A stretch of DNA of 64,000 nucleotides from assembly GCA_903813345.2 (NCBI GenBank), contig CAIIXF020000005.1:1738001-1802000 (forward strand), in the 5' to 3' direction. A program made the position numbers and the translations under genes. The stretch is from Owenia fusiformis. Lineage: Eukaryota; Annelida; Polychaeta; Sabellida; Oweniidae. The first letter of the stretch is position 1; each line of letters begins with the position of its first letter. Positions 24,701 through 35,426 of the stretch are shown here, piece by piece. The notes beneath the pieces are model-generated. The model was not told the DNA's origin. It did not search any database and was given only the letters and a program-made list of their open reading frames with translations.

Positions 24701-27700
24701 GGGTCAGATAGCATGGCGGGTATGGTAGAAAGTTCCCTTTAACTTAAATTACATCTGTTTTGGTGGTTCAATTTTCATATAACCCTCATGTATCTTATAG
24801 TTATGCTAATTAAAAAATGTCCAGTAAAGGAAAATGTTATTTGTCGATTTTCGGATGACAAGAAAATATATTTCACTTTTTGTGACTTTGTAACATGGGG
24901 TCTATGGGGATTCAACCCGAACTAGAATTCACATTTTCAAAATAAATTAAATTTTCAAAGTTGATAAACAATTTTCGAAACCATATTTCTAGATGTACTT
25001 TTACATGTAGATTTCAAATATGACATCACTTTGACTGAATTTTGAATATTTAATGACGTAAATCAAGATTTTTTCTACTCGCATCTAGTTTATTGTTGTC
25101 TTCTATGATCTTAGAAAATTATATCTGAGAAAATGTTGAATACTTACAAAATGTTCCAAACCAAACCAAGTAGTCATTATATATATTAGATTTGTGTTGA
25201 TGAATGTAAACTTTTTTTATTGCAATAATTTAAGAATGTACATGGCTGACAGATATTGTGTCCATTACTTCAGGATGAGTACTGGGAGGCTCTTTTGCGG
25301 TACTGCATACAGAACAAGGCCTACACTGGATGTGATCTTCCTAATATTGAAGGGGTCCATGATGAGGATTTGCCTGAGGATGAGAAAATCACACTCATTG
25401 CTTCTGACAAATCCCTTAAGGCAGTTGAAACCTCATTTAGTGCCAAGAAAGACTCATCCGAAGCCATAAATACTTCAACCAGTGCCAATGAAAGCTCACA
25501 TAGAACCTCAGATATCTCACAAGATAAAGAGATGAATACTCCACACACCACCACAGTAGAGGGAGACTCATTTAAGTCTGTGGGAAGCTCACCAAAATTC
25601 AATGACAATCTTGCCAAAAATGTGACATTTCCAGATGTTCAAAGTCAATTTGAGCTCCAAGGATCAACCATTAATGAACCAAGTGCCAATGTTAATCAGA
25701 ACAATCAGATATCAAATCATCGACTGGAGAGTGTGATTGAATCTGATGACTATGAAGAGGATATATACACTAGTGGTGATAATGCTGAGGCTAAAATGGC
25801 AATCAATGATGCTGACCCAAATATACATGGAAACAGTGATCGTGAAATTGAAATACCAGAAAACCACGTTGCAAACCAACAAACCACTGCGCATTCAACA
25901 GAATATATTGATGACATGAATATTAAAGGTGTTACAAATTATGAAACGCATGAACTTCTAAATAATGAAAAGGGCCCAAATATTAATGCAACAGATTTAA
26001 TAAATCCAAATGAACATGAACATCAACAAGATAATCAGTATATCGAGAACAATCTCAATCAACGACAATACAACCAAGATATGATAAATGATGTTATCAG
26101 TGAGGTGATGCAAGAAGAAATGTTAAAAAGCGACCAAATGCAGGAGGACCAACAACTTATCCAAAATAAACAAATGATTCAAAATATCATAAATGATGAG
26201 CTGGCTCAACTCAAAGGAGAGGTCCACCACCCAGGAATCAAGATGGAGTATGTTGGTGATGACTTTGGTGAGAATGGTGACTATTATGATGAAACTGAGA
26301 AGACTCGTCCTTCATTGGAACACAATGGAGTTTCTGCTACTGCCAATGAACCTGATGTGATCACTTTGGATGAAACACTAGATGACAATAATGATGAAGT
26401 TATCATCCTTGATGACTCAGTTACTGATGATGACATTATTGAAGTTAAGAATAATATAAGTGATCCTATCACTATAGATGATGACTCTACCAATGTGATC
26501 GAATGTGTGGACATTACAAATGATAATTCGATCATTGACATCACAACTCCAGTTGTTCGAAAAAAGGACACTTACTTTGATCAAGGAACAGCAAACATCA
26601 ATGCACTATCCGAGACAAACCCGCATAACGTTTGTCTCAACTCCACTGATCAATTTGAATTAGATCTTGCTAAAGCCATGAGTCTCTCACTGCAAGCTGT
26701 TGAAGATGCTCCTGGTTCTGGTAGTGCAATGTATACTGAGAGTGCAGACCCTGCCAATGGTGCTACAGGTTCAAAGCAGGAAATTAGTCAGAGAGAAGAA
26801 ACAGGAAGTCACAGGTCAAATGTAGTCACAGAATTCAGGAAAATGACCTTAGGAAAAAGATTTTCTACTAGTCATCGTTCACCAGTGAAACAAGATCTAG
26901 AAACTGACCAAAGTTTAATTTTTGAAACTAGTCCCAAGCCAAAAGTAAATGTTGCTTCACATTTTAAGAATTTATTCAAAAAAGAAAACCCAAGGAACAT
27001 CAGGAAGGATTTGGAAAATGAAGAAGTTAGACATAATGATGCAATCGCAAGTGTATGTGCAACAGTGAAATCTGGGCCCAGTGTAAGTAGCAAAATAGCA
27101 ACAAAAGTTTATGGAAGTAAATATGAGTTTGCAAATAGGGACTACAGGTACAAACATCTATGGGAACAGGAAAATGTTAAAATCAAAGTGGTAAATAATA
27201 TCAAAACTGAACCAAGTGAAACTGTTAAATCTGAGATCATTGAACCTGTAGAAGATGGTAAATGTAAGACAGAAGAAGATTCAAAAAATGAAGATGTTGA
27301 TATCAATGTTCAAGAAGAGAGAGAAGATGATTCCAACTTATATCGAGTTATGGAGAAATTAAATATTACAAATGCAGCTGCTGAAATAACAATCAGTAAC
27401 AGTACACATGGTAATCATCCTGTAACAGAAACTAAAGTAGTTAAAAATGAAACTGTTGAAGAAACTGCTAAGCTTGAAGTTGAAAGTAATGATGATACAA
27501 ATGATAAAGCCAAAGCTGAAACAGATAATACCAAAGCCAAAGCTGAAACAGATAATCCCAAATCTGAAACTGATAATCCCAGATCTGAAACAGATAATGC
27601 CAAAGTCAATAGCTCAGAACCACAAGGAAGTGAAATCTCAACAAATCGCTCAGATATAAACAATGGCAATGTTAATGGAATTCCAAGTACCAACAATAAT

Positions 27701-28081
27701 TCTGCAATGGCTAACCATACCAATGGCGTTGAGCTGCTGACTGATTCCAACGATCTTGACATAGAAACACTTAAACAAAACCCCAACTATATACACTTTG
27801 TGCGAGGAGAGGGCTACAAACTTCCTGAGTGGTTCGAAGGTTGTTCCCACCAGGATAAAGGTCTGTGTGAAGTATGCCAGATTATCCTCCTTGGAAATGA
27901 GGGTCTAAAGGAGGTCTTCCCTAATAGTGATAGTGATGAGAATGAAGACTGGAACATTGAGATTGATAACTCAACTGATAGTGACAGTGATAATGAAGTT
28001 TATGTTACCAGGCAGGAGTTGGAACAATTGGAAGGTGATGTTATTGTAGAGGAGTGTATATCAGAGTCAGAGGAGGACTAA
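11863..28081 (+). CDS. MOV10L1: MOV10L1 ortholog, piRNA-pathway RNA helicase with long C-terminal tail
   Basis: Nineteen coding exons: 11863-12701, 12863-13006, 13309-13497, 13702-13908, 14156-14273, 14527-14625, 15004-15165, 16418-16509, 16837-16895, 17056-17316, 18431-18618, 19310-19468, 19648-19716, 19985-20149, 20484-20660, 22440-22589, 22794-22901, 24008-24148, 25274-28081. All borders are AG/GT and phases agree, giving 2045 codons with the stop. Superfamily 1 (UPF1-like) motifs are intact: Walker A GPPGTGKT (split across exons 10/11, about residues 719-727), [25 protein letters not shown] (exons 12/13), [36 protein letters not shown] and [10 protein letters not shown]. Known MOV10L1 binds piRNA precursors and feeds them to processing in germ cells. 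Human MOV10L1 is about 1211 residues; the region up to residue 1136 corresponds to it and the rest is an added tail. Exons 7, 11 and 18 end in tandem-amplified donor sites. MOV10 is excluded by closer agreement with MOV10L1 in the N-terminal modules and C-terminal ending. Confidence 0.95.
15124..16203 (+). repeat. 15 x 72-bp tandem array of MOV10L1 exon 7 3' end plus donor
   Basis: The unit is 72 bp: 42 bp of coding sequence (ATGAATGAGACACACC… to …GTACATGAG), then GTAAGTC and 23 more bases of intron. The start ATG recurs every 72 bp from 15124 to 16132. Copies differ by a few substitutions (CCC/CCT/ACC, TAC/TAT). Only the first copy belongs to the open exon 7. The unit length is a multiple of three, but each intronic part ends ATC TAA, so use of a later donor would add ten codons and a stop. 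The array is open on the minus strand, which is a by-product of the periodicity. Confidence 0.95.
17473..18303 (+). repeat. Dispersed 'GTGGTGACAT' repeat, copy 2, split by another element
   Basis: The left part (17473-17498, ending AGTGGTGACATTATA) and right part (about 18218-18303, TTGTTATAGTC … AAGTGGTGACATTTATG) together match the intact copies at 22002-22115 and 63415-63510. About 720 bp of unrelated sequence separates them. It lies in MOV10L1 intron 10. Confidence 0.6.
17499..18217. mobile_element. Insertion with long hairpins, nested in the dispersed repeat
   Basis: Its first 190 bp fold back on themselves: ACAAATAGTGACTGCC at 17500 pairs with GGCAGTCACTATTTGT near 17660, around a centre at GAAGCCGCAGGC. 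A second perfect hairpin, GTGACGTCAGCGGG with CCCGCTGACGTCAC, lies at 18064-18110. The outer end repeats the motif as GGGTATATAATAAA. No protein is encoded. The structure and location in the split repeat support a non-autonomous transposon of uncertain class. Confidence 0.55.
18559..19062 (+). repeat. 8 x 63-bp in-frame tandem array of MOV10L1 exon 11 3' end plus donor
   Basis: The unit is 63 bp, exactly 21 codons, beginning AGTGGACACATTAAGACAGG (SGHIKTG) and ending AACATTGAGGTA (NIEV). Starts are at 18559, 18622, 18685, 18748, 18811, 18874, 18937 and 19000. Each copy ends in an intact donor, GAG then GTAAGT, except the last, GAG then GTAAGG, which is presumably the ancestral intron start. 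The frame stays open through all copies and stops only at 19081. Copies are nearly identical; the visible changes are ATT/ATC in the last two. Human MOV10L1 has one copy of this segment, between motifs Ia and Ic. Confidence 0.95.
20838..21975. repeat. Dispersed element with gtccgtctgt run and 162-bp internal tandem repeat
   Basis: Ends read TATGTCCCCACCACATAG at the left and AGGTGGGGACA at the right. A (GTCTGTCC)n-like simple repeat lies at 20890-20930. A unit of about 162 bp starting near GCCATTTTGGATTTT recurs at 21388, 21551, 21713 and 21874. There is no ORF. It lies in the 1.8-kb MOV10L1 intron 15. I read it as a non-autonomous mobile element that has grown by internal duplication. Confidence 0.6.
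22002..22115 (+). repeat. Dispersed 'GTGGTGACAT' repeat, copy 3
   Basis: TATGTCACAACCTTAAGTGG at the left, followed by TTGTTATAGTTTC, GGATGGTGTTTGGC and a TCTGTAAGAAATGG end. It is a diverged copy of the family also seen at 3921, 17473 and 63415. It directly follows the element at 20838-21975. Confidence 0.55.
23172..23794. mobile_element. Tc1/mariner-type non-autonomous element
   Basis: Terminal inverted repeats CAGGGTGGGCCAAAAAAATG (23172) and its complement ending CCCACCCTG (23794) are flanked by TA on both sides (23170-23171, 23795-23796), as in the IS630/Tc1/mariner superfamily. The repeat continues inward as GCCACTTTTTTTCAA. A short open stretch at 23320-23511 ([21 protein letters not shown] region) may be a remnant of a helix-turn-helix transposase N-terminus, but that is weak. 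It lies in MOV10L1 intron 17. Confidence 0.7.
24064..24640 (+). repeat. 5 x 116-bp tandem array of MOV10L1 exon 18 3' end plus donor
   Basis: The unit starts GAGCAATCCTAAACG at 24064, 24180, 24296, 24412 and 24528. Each copy contains the 85-bp coding end (helicase motif [11 protein letters not shown]) through CATGTACTGTGYCAG, then GTAGTTAC and about 23 bases of intron. The unit is not a multiple of three and reading on from the first donor gives TGA after ten codons. Copies have diverged (ACC AGA / ACA AGA / an extra A at 24328), so copies 2-5 look like intronic relics. Confidence 0.95.
24654..25088. mobile_element. Small MITE next to the exon 18 array
   Basis: CAGATGCGAGTAG at 24654 is mirrored by CTACTCGCATCT at 25075-25086. 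The 430 bp between are AT-rich and noncoding. It starts only about 15 bp after the last partial copy of the 116-bp array. The target duplication is not clear. Confidence 0.5.
25274..28081 (+). other. MOV10L1: MOV10L1 last exon: ~900-residue acidic tail with SIM-, UIM- and SUMO-site-like motifs
   Basis: The first 27 codons ([27 protein letters not shown], residues 1110-1136) match the end of vertebrate MOV10L1. The following 908 or so residues are rich in N, D, E, S and T, have few hydrophobic blocks and look disordered. Features seen: [30 protein letters not shown] and IIDITT within residues 1469-1537; a UIM-like segment [19 protein letters not shown] at about 1569-1588; psi-K-x-E sites IKME, IKTE and VKSE; a short ETDN repeat near 27530-27600; and a compact block [18 protein letters not shown] near 27825-27880. 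Acidic serine clusters ([17 protein letters not shown]) precede the stop at 28079. The exon has no introns and a single open frame, so it is coding. Whether it is used in all transcripts cannot be seen. Confidence 0.85.
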
Positions 28082-28356
28082 ACATCCCATGATGCCATAG
28101 TATGACCAACACTCCCATGATTCAGCAGAGCGAACAGATCTATCTCTTTATATTCTGCTGAGTCCATAATTGGATGTGAAACATTTAAGTTTGTTTTAAA
28201 GGCCCTGGCCAAAGTTTGAAAATATTGTTTAACAATTTAAATGTAATTTGCCATAACCTTTGTAAATGAAAAAGTTGACTTTTGAAAATTCAGTAATTGG
28301 TATTTTAATTTTTAAACATTTGAATTTCCTGCAATTTTTCCTGCTAAGGTTTATTA
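28082..28356 (+). other. MOV10L1 3' UTR, proximal part
   Basis: Noncoding after the TAA at 28079-28081. No AATAAA is seen in these 275 bases. The first AATAAA on this strand after it is at 31231-31236, beyond two repeat elements, followed by a T/GT-rich stretch. The transcript may therefore be very long or may use a variant signal here. Confidence 0.5.
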
Positions 28357-30805
28357 TCCCAATGAACGAAGTTCGTTAGGGATATAGTGAAGCCCTCCGT
28401 CCGTCCGTCCGTCCGTCTGTCCGTCAGTCCGTCAGTCAGTCAGTCCGTCAGTCAGTCAGTCCGTCCGTCTGTCCGGAAGATAACTCAAATACTAGTTGAC
28501 AGATTTTCTTCATATTTGGTGGAAAGATGTATATTGGTGAATAGTTTTACGCAAAAAAAAAATTTTCAAGATGGCCGCCGCTTTAAAAATGACGGGACTT
28601 TTTCGCAAAAATCATAAATTTTTCATTCTAAACCAAAGTAATTAATATTATTGTTTGAAATTTTGGTAGTGTATTCACAACATTTATCTATTTCACATAT
28701 ATTCAGTGTTTTTCATCCTGACCCCCAGGGGCCATGTATGGGGGGACAGGAAAACAGAAATTTTCGCTAATTTTTAGATCTCTCTGAAGTATAGCTTTAT
28801 TATACTCAAATGAAAGGCAATTAAGAGTAGATTGCAAATATTGTATCTTTTTTCTGATTCGAGCCTCGTAAAATTCAAAATGGCCGTCTTATGTACGATT
28901 TCGCAATAATTTTTCGATCCCTTCAAAGTACGAGGGGTGATCCAAAAGTCTTGGACGCCTTGCTCTATTTTTGTTTGTTTTTTATAAAATTACTTTAAAC
29001 TTTCCAATAATAAAGACCAACAACCTAACTACCGTGTGTATTAATTTCATGGAGAAATTATATATTTTATATAGTTTTCTAGATAGTTTTTAATACAGGG
29101 ATCCTGCCACCCGGAACGGTATTCACACATGGCAACTTTCAGCCTTAAATGTTACAGCCATTTCACTTGTTTCGCAAGTCTTGACCACTATATTTCTTTG
29201 AATTTTGAATGTTAAACCATGTTAGTTTACTTCATTTGTTTGTTACTAGGAAACCAATTAATTGTGTTTTAATTATCATGTCACATACGACGATGGCCGC
29301 ACATGTCAAATTCTAAGAAGATGACATCAGACAAGCAACCCTCATTCATGTATCTTTTTTGCTGCAAGATGGCTGCTGAAATGCAGAACAAGAAAGAAAT
29401 CAAAGTGGAACAAAGAATACGACAAGATATTTTCACTATTATTGACCTTTAGCAGCTACCAAATGCACGATACAGTCTATCTATCATTGTGGGATCCACA
29501 GCCTTTACTATCCCTTTGGAATAGTTCAGACTGTGGGATACTGACTGTAATAAATGTTTCCTTTAACCCTAAAATGTACGGACCAATTAAATTATTTACA
29601 GAGTTCTATTGACCATGAGTATCATGGGAAGGCATTACCTGCAGTTGCATGATTACATAAGCAGACAAAGCCTAATGAGTGTGACCAAACACAATTCCCT
29701 CCCAAATAATCCAAGTGTTGACATTTGCATGATAATTATTGTTTAAAATTCTAAATTGGAAAACAATAAGAAAACAGAAGTATGTCAACATTATCATAGT
29801 TATTAATTTTCAATATAAAAACAAGAACCATCAAGATAAATAAAAGTTTTCCACATAATGAATTCATTGAATTAAAGTTTACAAAGGGGAAAACAGGACG
29901 GTGCATTCTTAGGCAGTAATTTATTCCTCCATATACACTGATTTACTTGGAGAATGCACTGGCTAGGAACATGTTCTGCCTCACGATATATCAGAGTCTC
30001 TCAAAAGCGTTAGGTAAAGAGGGACTCTGATAAATCAGAATGTCTATCTATGGCTCCGTGTGATTTTCTTCATTTTCTCCAAGTTGAAAGGAGGGTTGAA
30101 AGAAAATGATTTTTACTCATTGAATGAGGTTTAGAGTAGCACTCCAGCAGTATTTGTATCACATAAGCAATGGCGGTTTCATAAATGTCTTCCATTCATT
30201 GATAAAGTGGAATGAAAAATGTGTTCAAATTCGTGGAAAATATGTTGAAAAGTAGGTCTGAATATGTGAAGATGATGATGGCAGATGACACTCAGATTGA
30301 AAATCGAAAATTCCCTCATATCATGTCTGGTGTTAGGTTGTGCACCTGCACCTAAAGTATTTGCCATATTATAACAGTTGTGACGTGATTTGCTATATTA
30401 AAATACCGTTCCGGGTGGCAGAGACCCGGTATTAAAAGATATTTAGAAAAGTAGCTAAAATATATTATTTTCTGTTGAAACTTACACATAAAGTTATTAA
30501 GATGTTGATCTTTATTATCTGAAAATTTCATGTAATTTTATTAAAAAATAGCAAAGTTAGAGCGGGGCGTCCAAGACTTTTGGATCACCCCTCGTATGGC
30601 TATATTATACTCAAATTGAAGGAATTTTGGAGTAGATCACAATTATGGTATTATTTTCCAGATTTGTACCTCAGAAAATTCAAAATGGTTGCTTTGCAGG
30701 AATTCGCAATTCTAAAATCTAATTTTTTTATTTTCAACCAAAGTAATGAGTATAATTGATTGGAATTCGGTAATTGATATTTTTTTTGTTCGTTGGGATT
30801 TGCTA
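28357..30805. repeat. Dispersed element with ccgt simple repeat, interrupted by a mariner-like insertion
   Basis: The left end TCCCAATGAACGAA (28357) and right end TTGTTCGTTGGGA (about 30787-30800) are inverted copies. A (CCGT)n/(CAGT)n run lies at 28396-28475. Related internal sentences (ACTCAAAT…GGA…AGTAGAT…CAAAATGG) occur on both sides of the insertion at 28931-30596. There is no coding content. It lies downstream of MOV10L1 and may be part of its 3' UTR. Confidence 0.6.
28931..30596. mobile_element. Mariner-like non-autonomous element with ~195-bp inverted repeats
   Basis: CGAGGGGTGATCCAAAAGTC at 28931 and its complement ending at 30596 are flanked by TA (28929-28930 and 30597-30598). 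Inverted similarity continues for about 195 bp to GCCACCCGGAACGGTATT (29106) and AATACCGTTCCGGGTGGC (30403). The 1.27-kb core encodes no transposase I can recognise. TA target duplication and TIR style fit Tc1/mariner. It interrupts the element at 28357-30805. Confidence 0.75.
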
Positions 30806-31049
30806 CTCCGCGGAGTTGCCATTATCTAGTTGATTACTGATTTATTGATCATCAAATACAACCTACACATTAAAACACATTATTTTGTCAACACCATGGG
30901 ATAGGTCAAGTAAAAATTAACCTAATTTGAACAATTTAATTTATTTTTTTTGCATACATTACGTCATAAGATGTTATAGCATTTGTTTATTAATTTGTGA
31001 TGTCACCACGTTGATAGAGGCGAGTGACAACAGGACAAATATTTAAAAT

Positions 31050-31165
31050 AAGTTCAAAAACAACTTTTTGAAATTGAAAAAAGTTTCACATATCACACTG
31101 TGATATGATTGGGTAAGGCTACAACATAAGCTAAAGTGGTTTAGATTATATCTGCTGGGGCCTTA
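31050..31165 (-). repeat. Dispersed repeat, inverted copy of 56890-57000
   Basis: Read on the minus strand it gives TTAAGGCCCC, AAACCACTTTAGC, TGTAGCCTTACC, TGTGATATGTGAAACTTTTT and AAAAAGTTGTTTTTGAAC. These blocks occur in the same order on the plus strand at 56890-57000. It is noncoding and the class is unknown. Confidence 0.6.
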
Positions 31166-31230
31166 ACAATGCAATAATCAGATATCATATCAAACATTTG
31201 TTACTTTTGAAGTTATTATATACATTTTGA

Positions 31231-31236
31231 AATAAA
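31231..31236 (+). terminator. Candidate poly(A) signal AATAAA
   Basis: AATAAA followed by CTTTGTTTATTG and further T-rich sequence. It is the first canonical signal on this strand after the MOV10L1 stop codon, 3.1 kb away. Use by MOV10L1 is only a possibility. Confidence 0.25.
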
Positions 31237-31239
31237 CTT

Positions 31240-34200
31240 TGTTTATTGTATAACTTCTTGTATTATTTCCTTATTGTGAATAGGCCCTGTATCAATGGAA
31301 CACACTATCCATTCACACCAGTTAGAATCTCTTGTTCTTGTGTGTTTTTCCATGTAAAACTCAAATGTGTTGTGTTGTCATTGCTTTTTACCAAGGAAAT
31401 AGTCCACTTCCACTGCCACCATGGTTTTATCACTCGGTTCTTACTAACCAAATTATTCCACCGAATCAGTGGTAATTCTAATGAAAAGCATGACATATAG
31501 AGAATTAGTTGATTCCTCAATGTGGATACATCATGCTAGATTATATTAAATCAACAATAGGCTCTGATCTGCTTGTTGATCTAATTCATGGAGATGTTGA
31601 CATCACTAGAAGGGGGAATGTTATTATAGAAATGGTTGATTCAATAATGGAGGTTCAAAGTTACAATTAGGAGATGGAAAGATAAATTTCGGAATCTTTG
31701 ACTCCACTTTTTTATCATAAAAAATTCATAGTAGAGATTTTAAGAAACTCGTTCATATCACTTTTTAAATCTTAAATCTTGATATCCTCATTTAAAATCT
31801 TCATGTCCACAAATACTTTTTGGAAAAAATCCCCACTATAACCGAATCTCTGTCTCTGATTCTAGCTTTTTAGATATCTCCCTATTTTGTCTTATACATG
31901 TGTACATCACTAAGGCCCAATAACTCTGTCAATCATAAGGAGTCCTTCATATACTGGATATCAAGCAAGCAATCTTACGGAGGCCCCGTAGTTTTGACTT
32001 TTTCAGTTTTTGAGCTCTAATATCTCAAAACTGGTGCAACTGGTTTAATAGATAATTGATATGTAGAACTTTAAAAGCAATATATATCCAACAATATTGA
32101 TTTGTAGTCTCCAACTTTGAGAAACTTAGATATCACAGTTTGTGATTTGGTTTGAAGAAGAACCTATCTGTCCAACAAATAGATTGTGTATCTGTATTGG
32201 CCAAATAAACAGTACAATTGGGAGAACTAATCCACAGAGGACCAAAATTCTACACGTTCACGTACAAGTTTTTTTTTTAGAAAATACTATCTTTACCTCC
32301 TAATAACTTGAACGCTAATATTGTGAATTGGTATCCTAGGGGTTTAGCTCACGATGTGTTGACTTTATTTATGAGTTGTGCCCCCCTATGATATTGTTCG
32401 CTGTTTCAGTGTTTCATTTGGCTTTCGCTCTTCTATTTTATTGTCTGCTCGCATCATTTACCAAGTGATTATTTCATTATTGTATACTGTAGTGGGATCA
32501 CATGACACCTTTGTGACTCGCTGATACGTGTTTCATTAGAAACTACAAGGCTTTTAATGTAAATAACACAATAATGTTGATGCGCCTCAGATTGAACTAG
32601 TGTCCAGGGACGCCTCTATTTAGATAGATTGCCCCACTTACAACAGGAATACGCTCTTATTGTTTTAAATTGTTTTGTTGTTCAGAAGGTAATGCAAGAA
32701 TTGACTCGCTAAATCCTCTTTCATTTTAGAGGATATCCTGTTTTTCGAATGTTGACGGTCAAAAATATGAGTGAGGAGCAGTTTTTAAGGGATAAAATCG
32801 TTTCTCACGAATTGATCTTATCAATTATGTTTCCCATTTTTATTGCAATATCCAATGTTCACTATGTTTCATTATTGTATATTATAAAATGCTTGTTTAT
32901 AAAATTACGATATCGTCACTATGATCGCGAAAGACAATTGGAATTCAGGAATTTTAAATCTATGATATGTTTAATGAGAAACAGGACTCTGATGTTCTCT
33001 CTTTGGAGTAAAACGGAAATTCTTCAAAACCGTTCGGATTCAGTCATTATTCAAGATTAGTAAAATACAGAGTGACACAACAGTACAGTTATGATGCAAT
33101 TATTTTCAATATAGTTCAGTCATGCCTGATTTAACAAACTCACTAAATATACTGTATGAAGTAAAAATGTGTCTGAAGTTATACATATTATGCAAGTCAA
33201 TATATCATGATTTTTCTAAGTTTAAAACGCATGTAGATTTATTTATTTATAATCGAGAAATTACGCAAATAATCGCAAAAATTGTTCCAGTGAGCGAATT
33301 TGAAGGATTTTATACTTGAACATGTACGGAAAGTGTCATTGTTGGTACTTTTATCACAAGTCGTGCACACCGCTAATTTACGCGTCGAACACTCTGTTTG
33401 CACAAATTCATGAGAATTTTGTCATAATTGAGTTATTCTGAAATTACTAGGCCACATTTTCGTGTCACCCTGTACCTCATCTAATGTGAAAAAATTATTT
33501 GTGACAAAGTGCTGACAATTTCCAATTTCCATGAACGACTAACATATTTCTTGGGGATTCGTGTCTTTGTCATCGGTTCCATCTCGTCAAAAATTGATGA
33601 CGTTGCCATAGAAACCGTAATCTTGTGAGCTCCATTTAATAAGTACAAGTTAATTTTAATGAAGATTTGTGAATCGAATCAGTTTAACACGACTCAGTAA
33701 CACGAAATTGAGTGAAAGGTATGAATTCTAATAAATATAGTAGACACAGTGTTCAATAACTTCTAATAATTTCATCAACCTAATTAAAAAGTGTTAGTTG
33801 TATTTCACCTATTGTAATTAAAAAGTTTGAATTGACAATAGCAAATGAGAAACATAGGCCTTATTATCACCATGATTCCTGCTTTATTTTGCAATTGCAC
33901 ATTTTGCTCATCACTGTCCAATTATGACTCTACCAAGATCAGTTCGTCTTCAAGATGATTACTTCGACGTCATTTCAAAATTATAATCTCAATTTAGAGT
34001 AATATTCAACATTCATCTCAGATTAACCGCTCAATCTTGCTGAATTAGAGTGTAAAATACAAGTTACATAATGATATCGGGACTTATTCTGAGCTCCGTT
34101 TCACAATTCTCGTTACTTTAACTTAAAGTAATTAATGAGATTTAACCACTCCTAGAAGCAGTTGTAATCGTATTTAAGTTACCAAAATTGCCAAGAAATG

Positions 34201-35418
34201 TCGTCTGCTTTCTGTTAAGATATCCGCGAAGTAATTTTGAAGAGTGCTTTGATGTGATTATAGTAATTTGATTGGGGAAAGGGATTGGATCCCAGTAGAG
34301 AAATCAGTAGTCTTCGGCTATCCCTGATCCGTGACTGTCCTATTCCATTTTGTTAAATAAGGAGTTATTCTGTCGCGGATTGTGATCTGAACCAGTACAA
34401 TCATGATTGTCACAACCCAAGTGTCACAACCAGTTAGACCTAACGGCACAACTAAGTATTAAAAGGTAATTATGGCTTAGTGTTGTTCATATTTAAGTAA
34501 TAGAGTACGTGTTATTGTTTCAGAAGTGACTTCCAAATTAGATCCGACATCATCAGTTTACGGTGGAAAAAACGGATCATTTACTTTGGCTCATAAATTA
34601 GTACATTCATTTTTCACAGCGATAATACGTCCTAAGAGGACTGGGTATTTATGAAAGAATGATTTAGCGGCGTTGCTCCCCCAGAGATCCAGAATAAATG
34701 ACATCCTCGAGGAAAATCATGGCGATAGATTGGAAATTCTGGCCTTTGGCGTTCTTTCAATCGTCACATTTCTATCAATCCATGCCATTTTCGACCAGAG
34801 TTTTGAAAAACGATTCCCACTTATTTACATATGGTCGCTATTAACTAGACTAGAGTAAATGTTGAAATATAGGATCTGGACCTTGTTGTCATTCATAATT
34901 CTACAAAGGGGCAATGGAACTGTTTTTATATTCAATTAGTATTTATTCATACGGAACTCTATAAATTGTTGAATAACTATTCTAAGCGTACACAGTAGTT
35001 ATTGTATAATTGGATCGCTGGTTTGTTAGACAACTGATTATAAATGAATATAATAGATCGTAACGGTGATTTCAACAAACATATGACGATCGAACGAGAT
35101 GGGAAATGAGATTGTTTCATGAGAATTTGAGAGAAGACAGATGCCATAATAATGGAGCCATGTTTTGTCTAATCCGTGCATCTTTGGTTCGAATGTGTGC
35201 GTAAATTGAGTTAAATCTTCGCATGATGTTGAACAGATCGAGTAATGAGCAATATGCATCAATTATTTGTTTCAAATGAAGAAAATTCAGAAGCTAAGTA
35301 ATTTAGTGAGAGTTGAGTCTGATTCATAGGTATTTAATAAAGAAGCCAAATCATCAATCAGCCGGGAGGAAAGGATATTTCTGGGTAAGGAATTCGAAAT
35401 AAATTGATCAATAGTTAC
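31240..35418. other. Gene-poor stretch, nothing recognised
   Basis: AT-rich, no recognisable proteins or tandem arrays. The longest open stretch (32749-33060, 103 codons, plus) has no family resemblance and no flanking splice pattern that I trust. Confidence 0.5.
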
Positions 35419-35426
35419 GAAACCGA

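Noticed and set aside
32749-33060. 103-codon plus-strand open frame
   Set aside because: No known family, no good splice sites and a length common by chance in AT-rich DNA.
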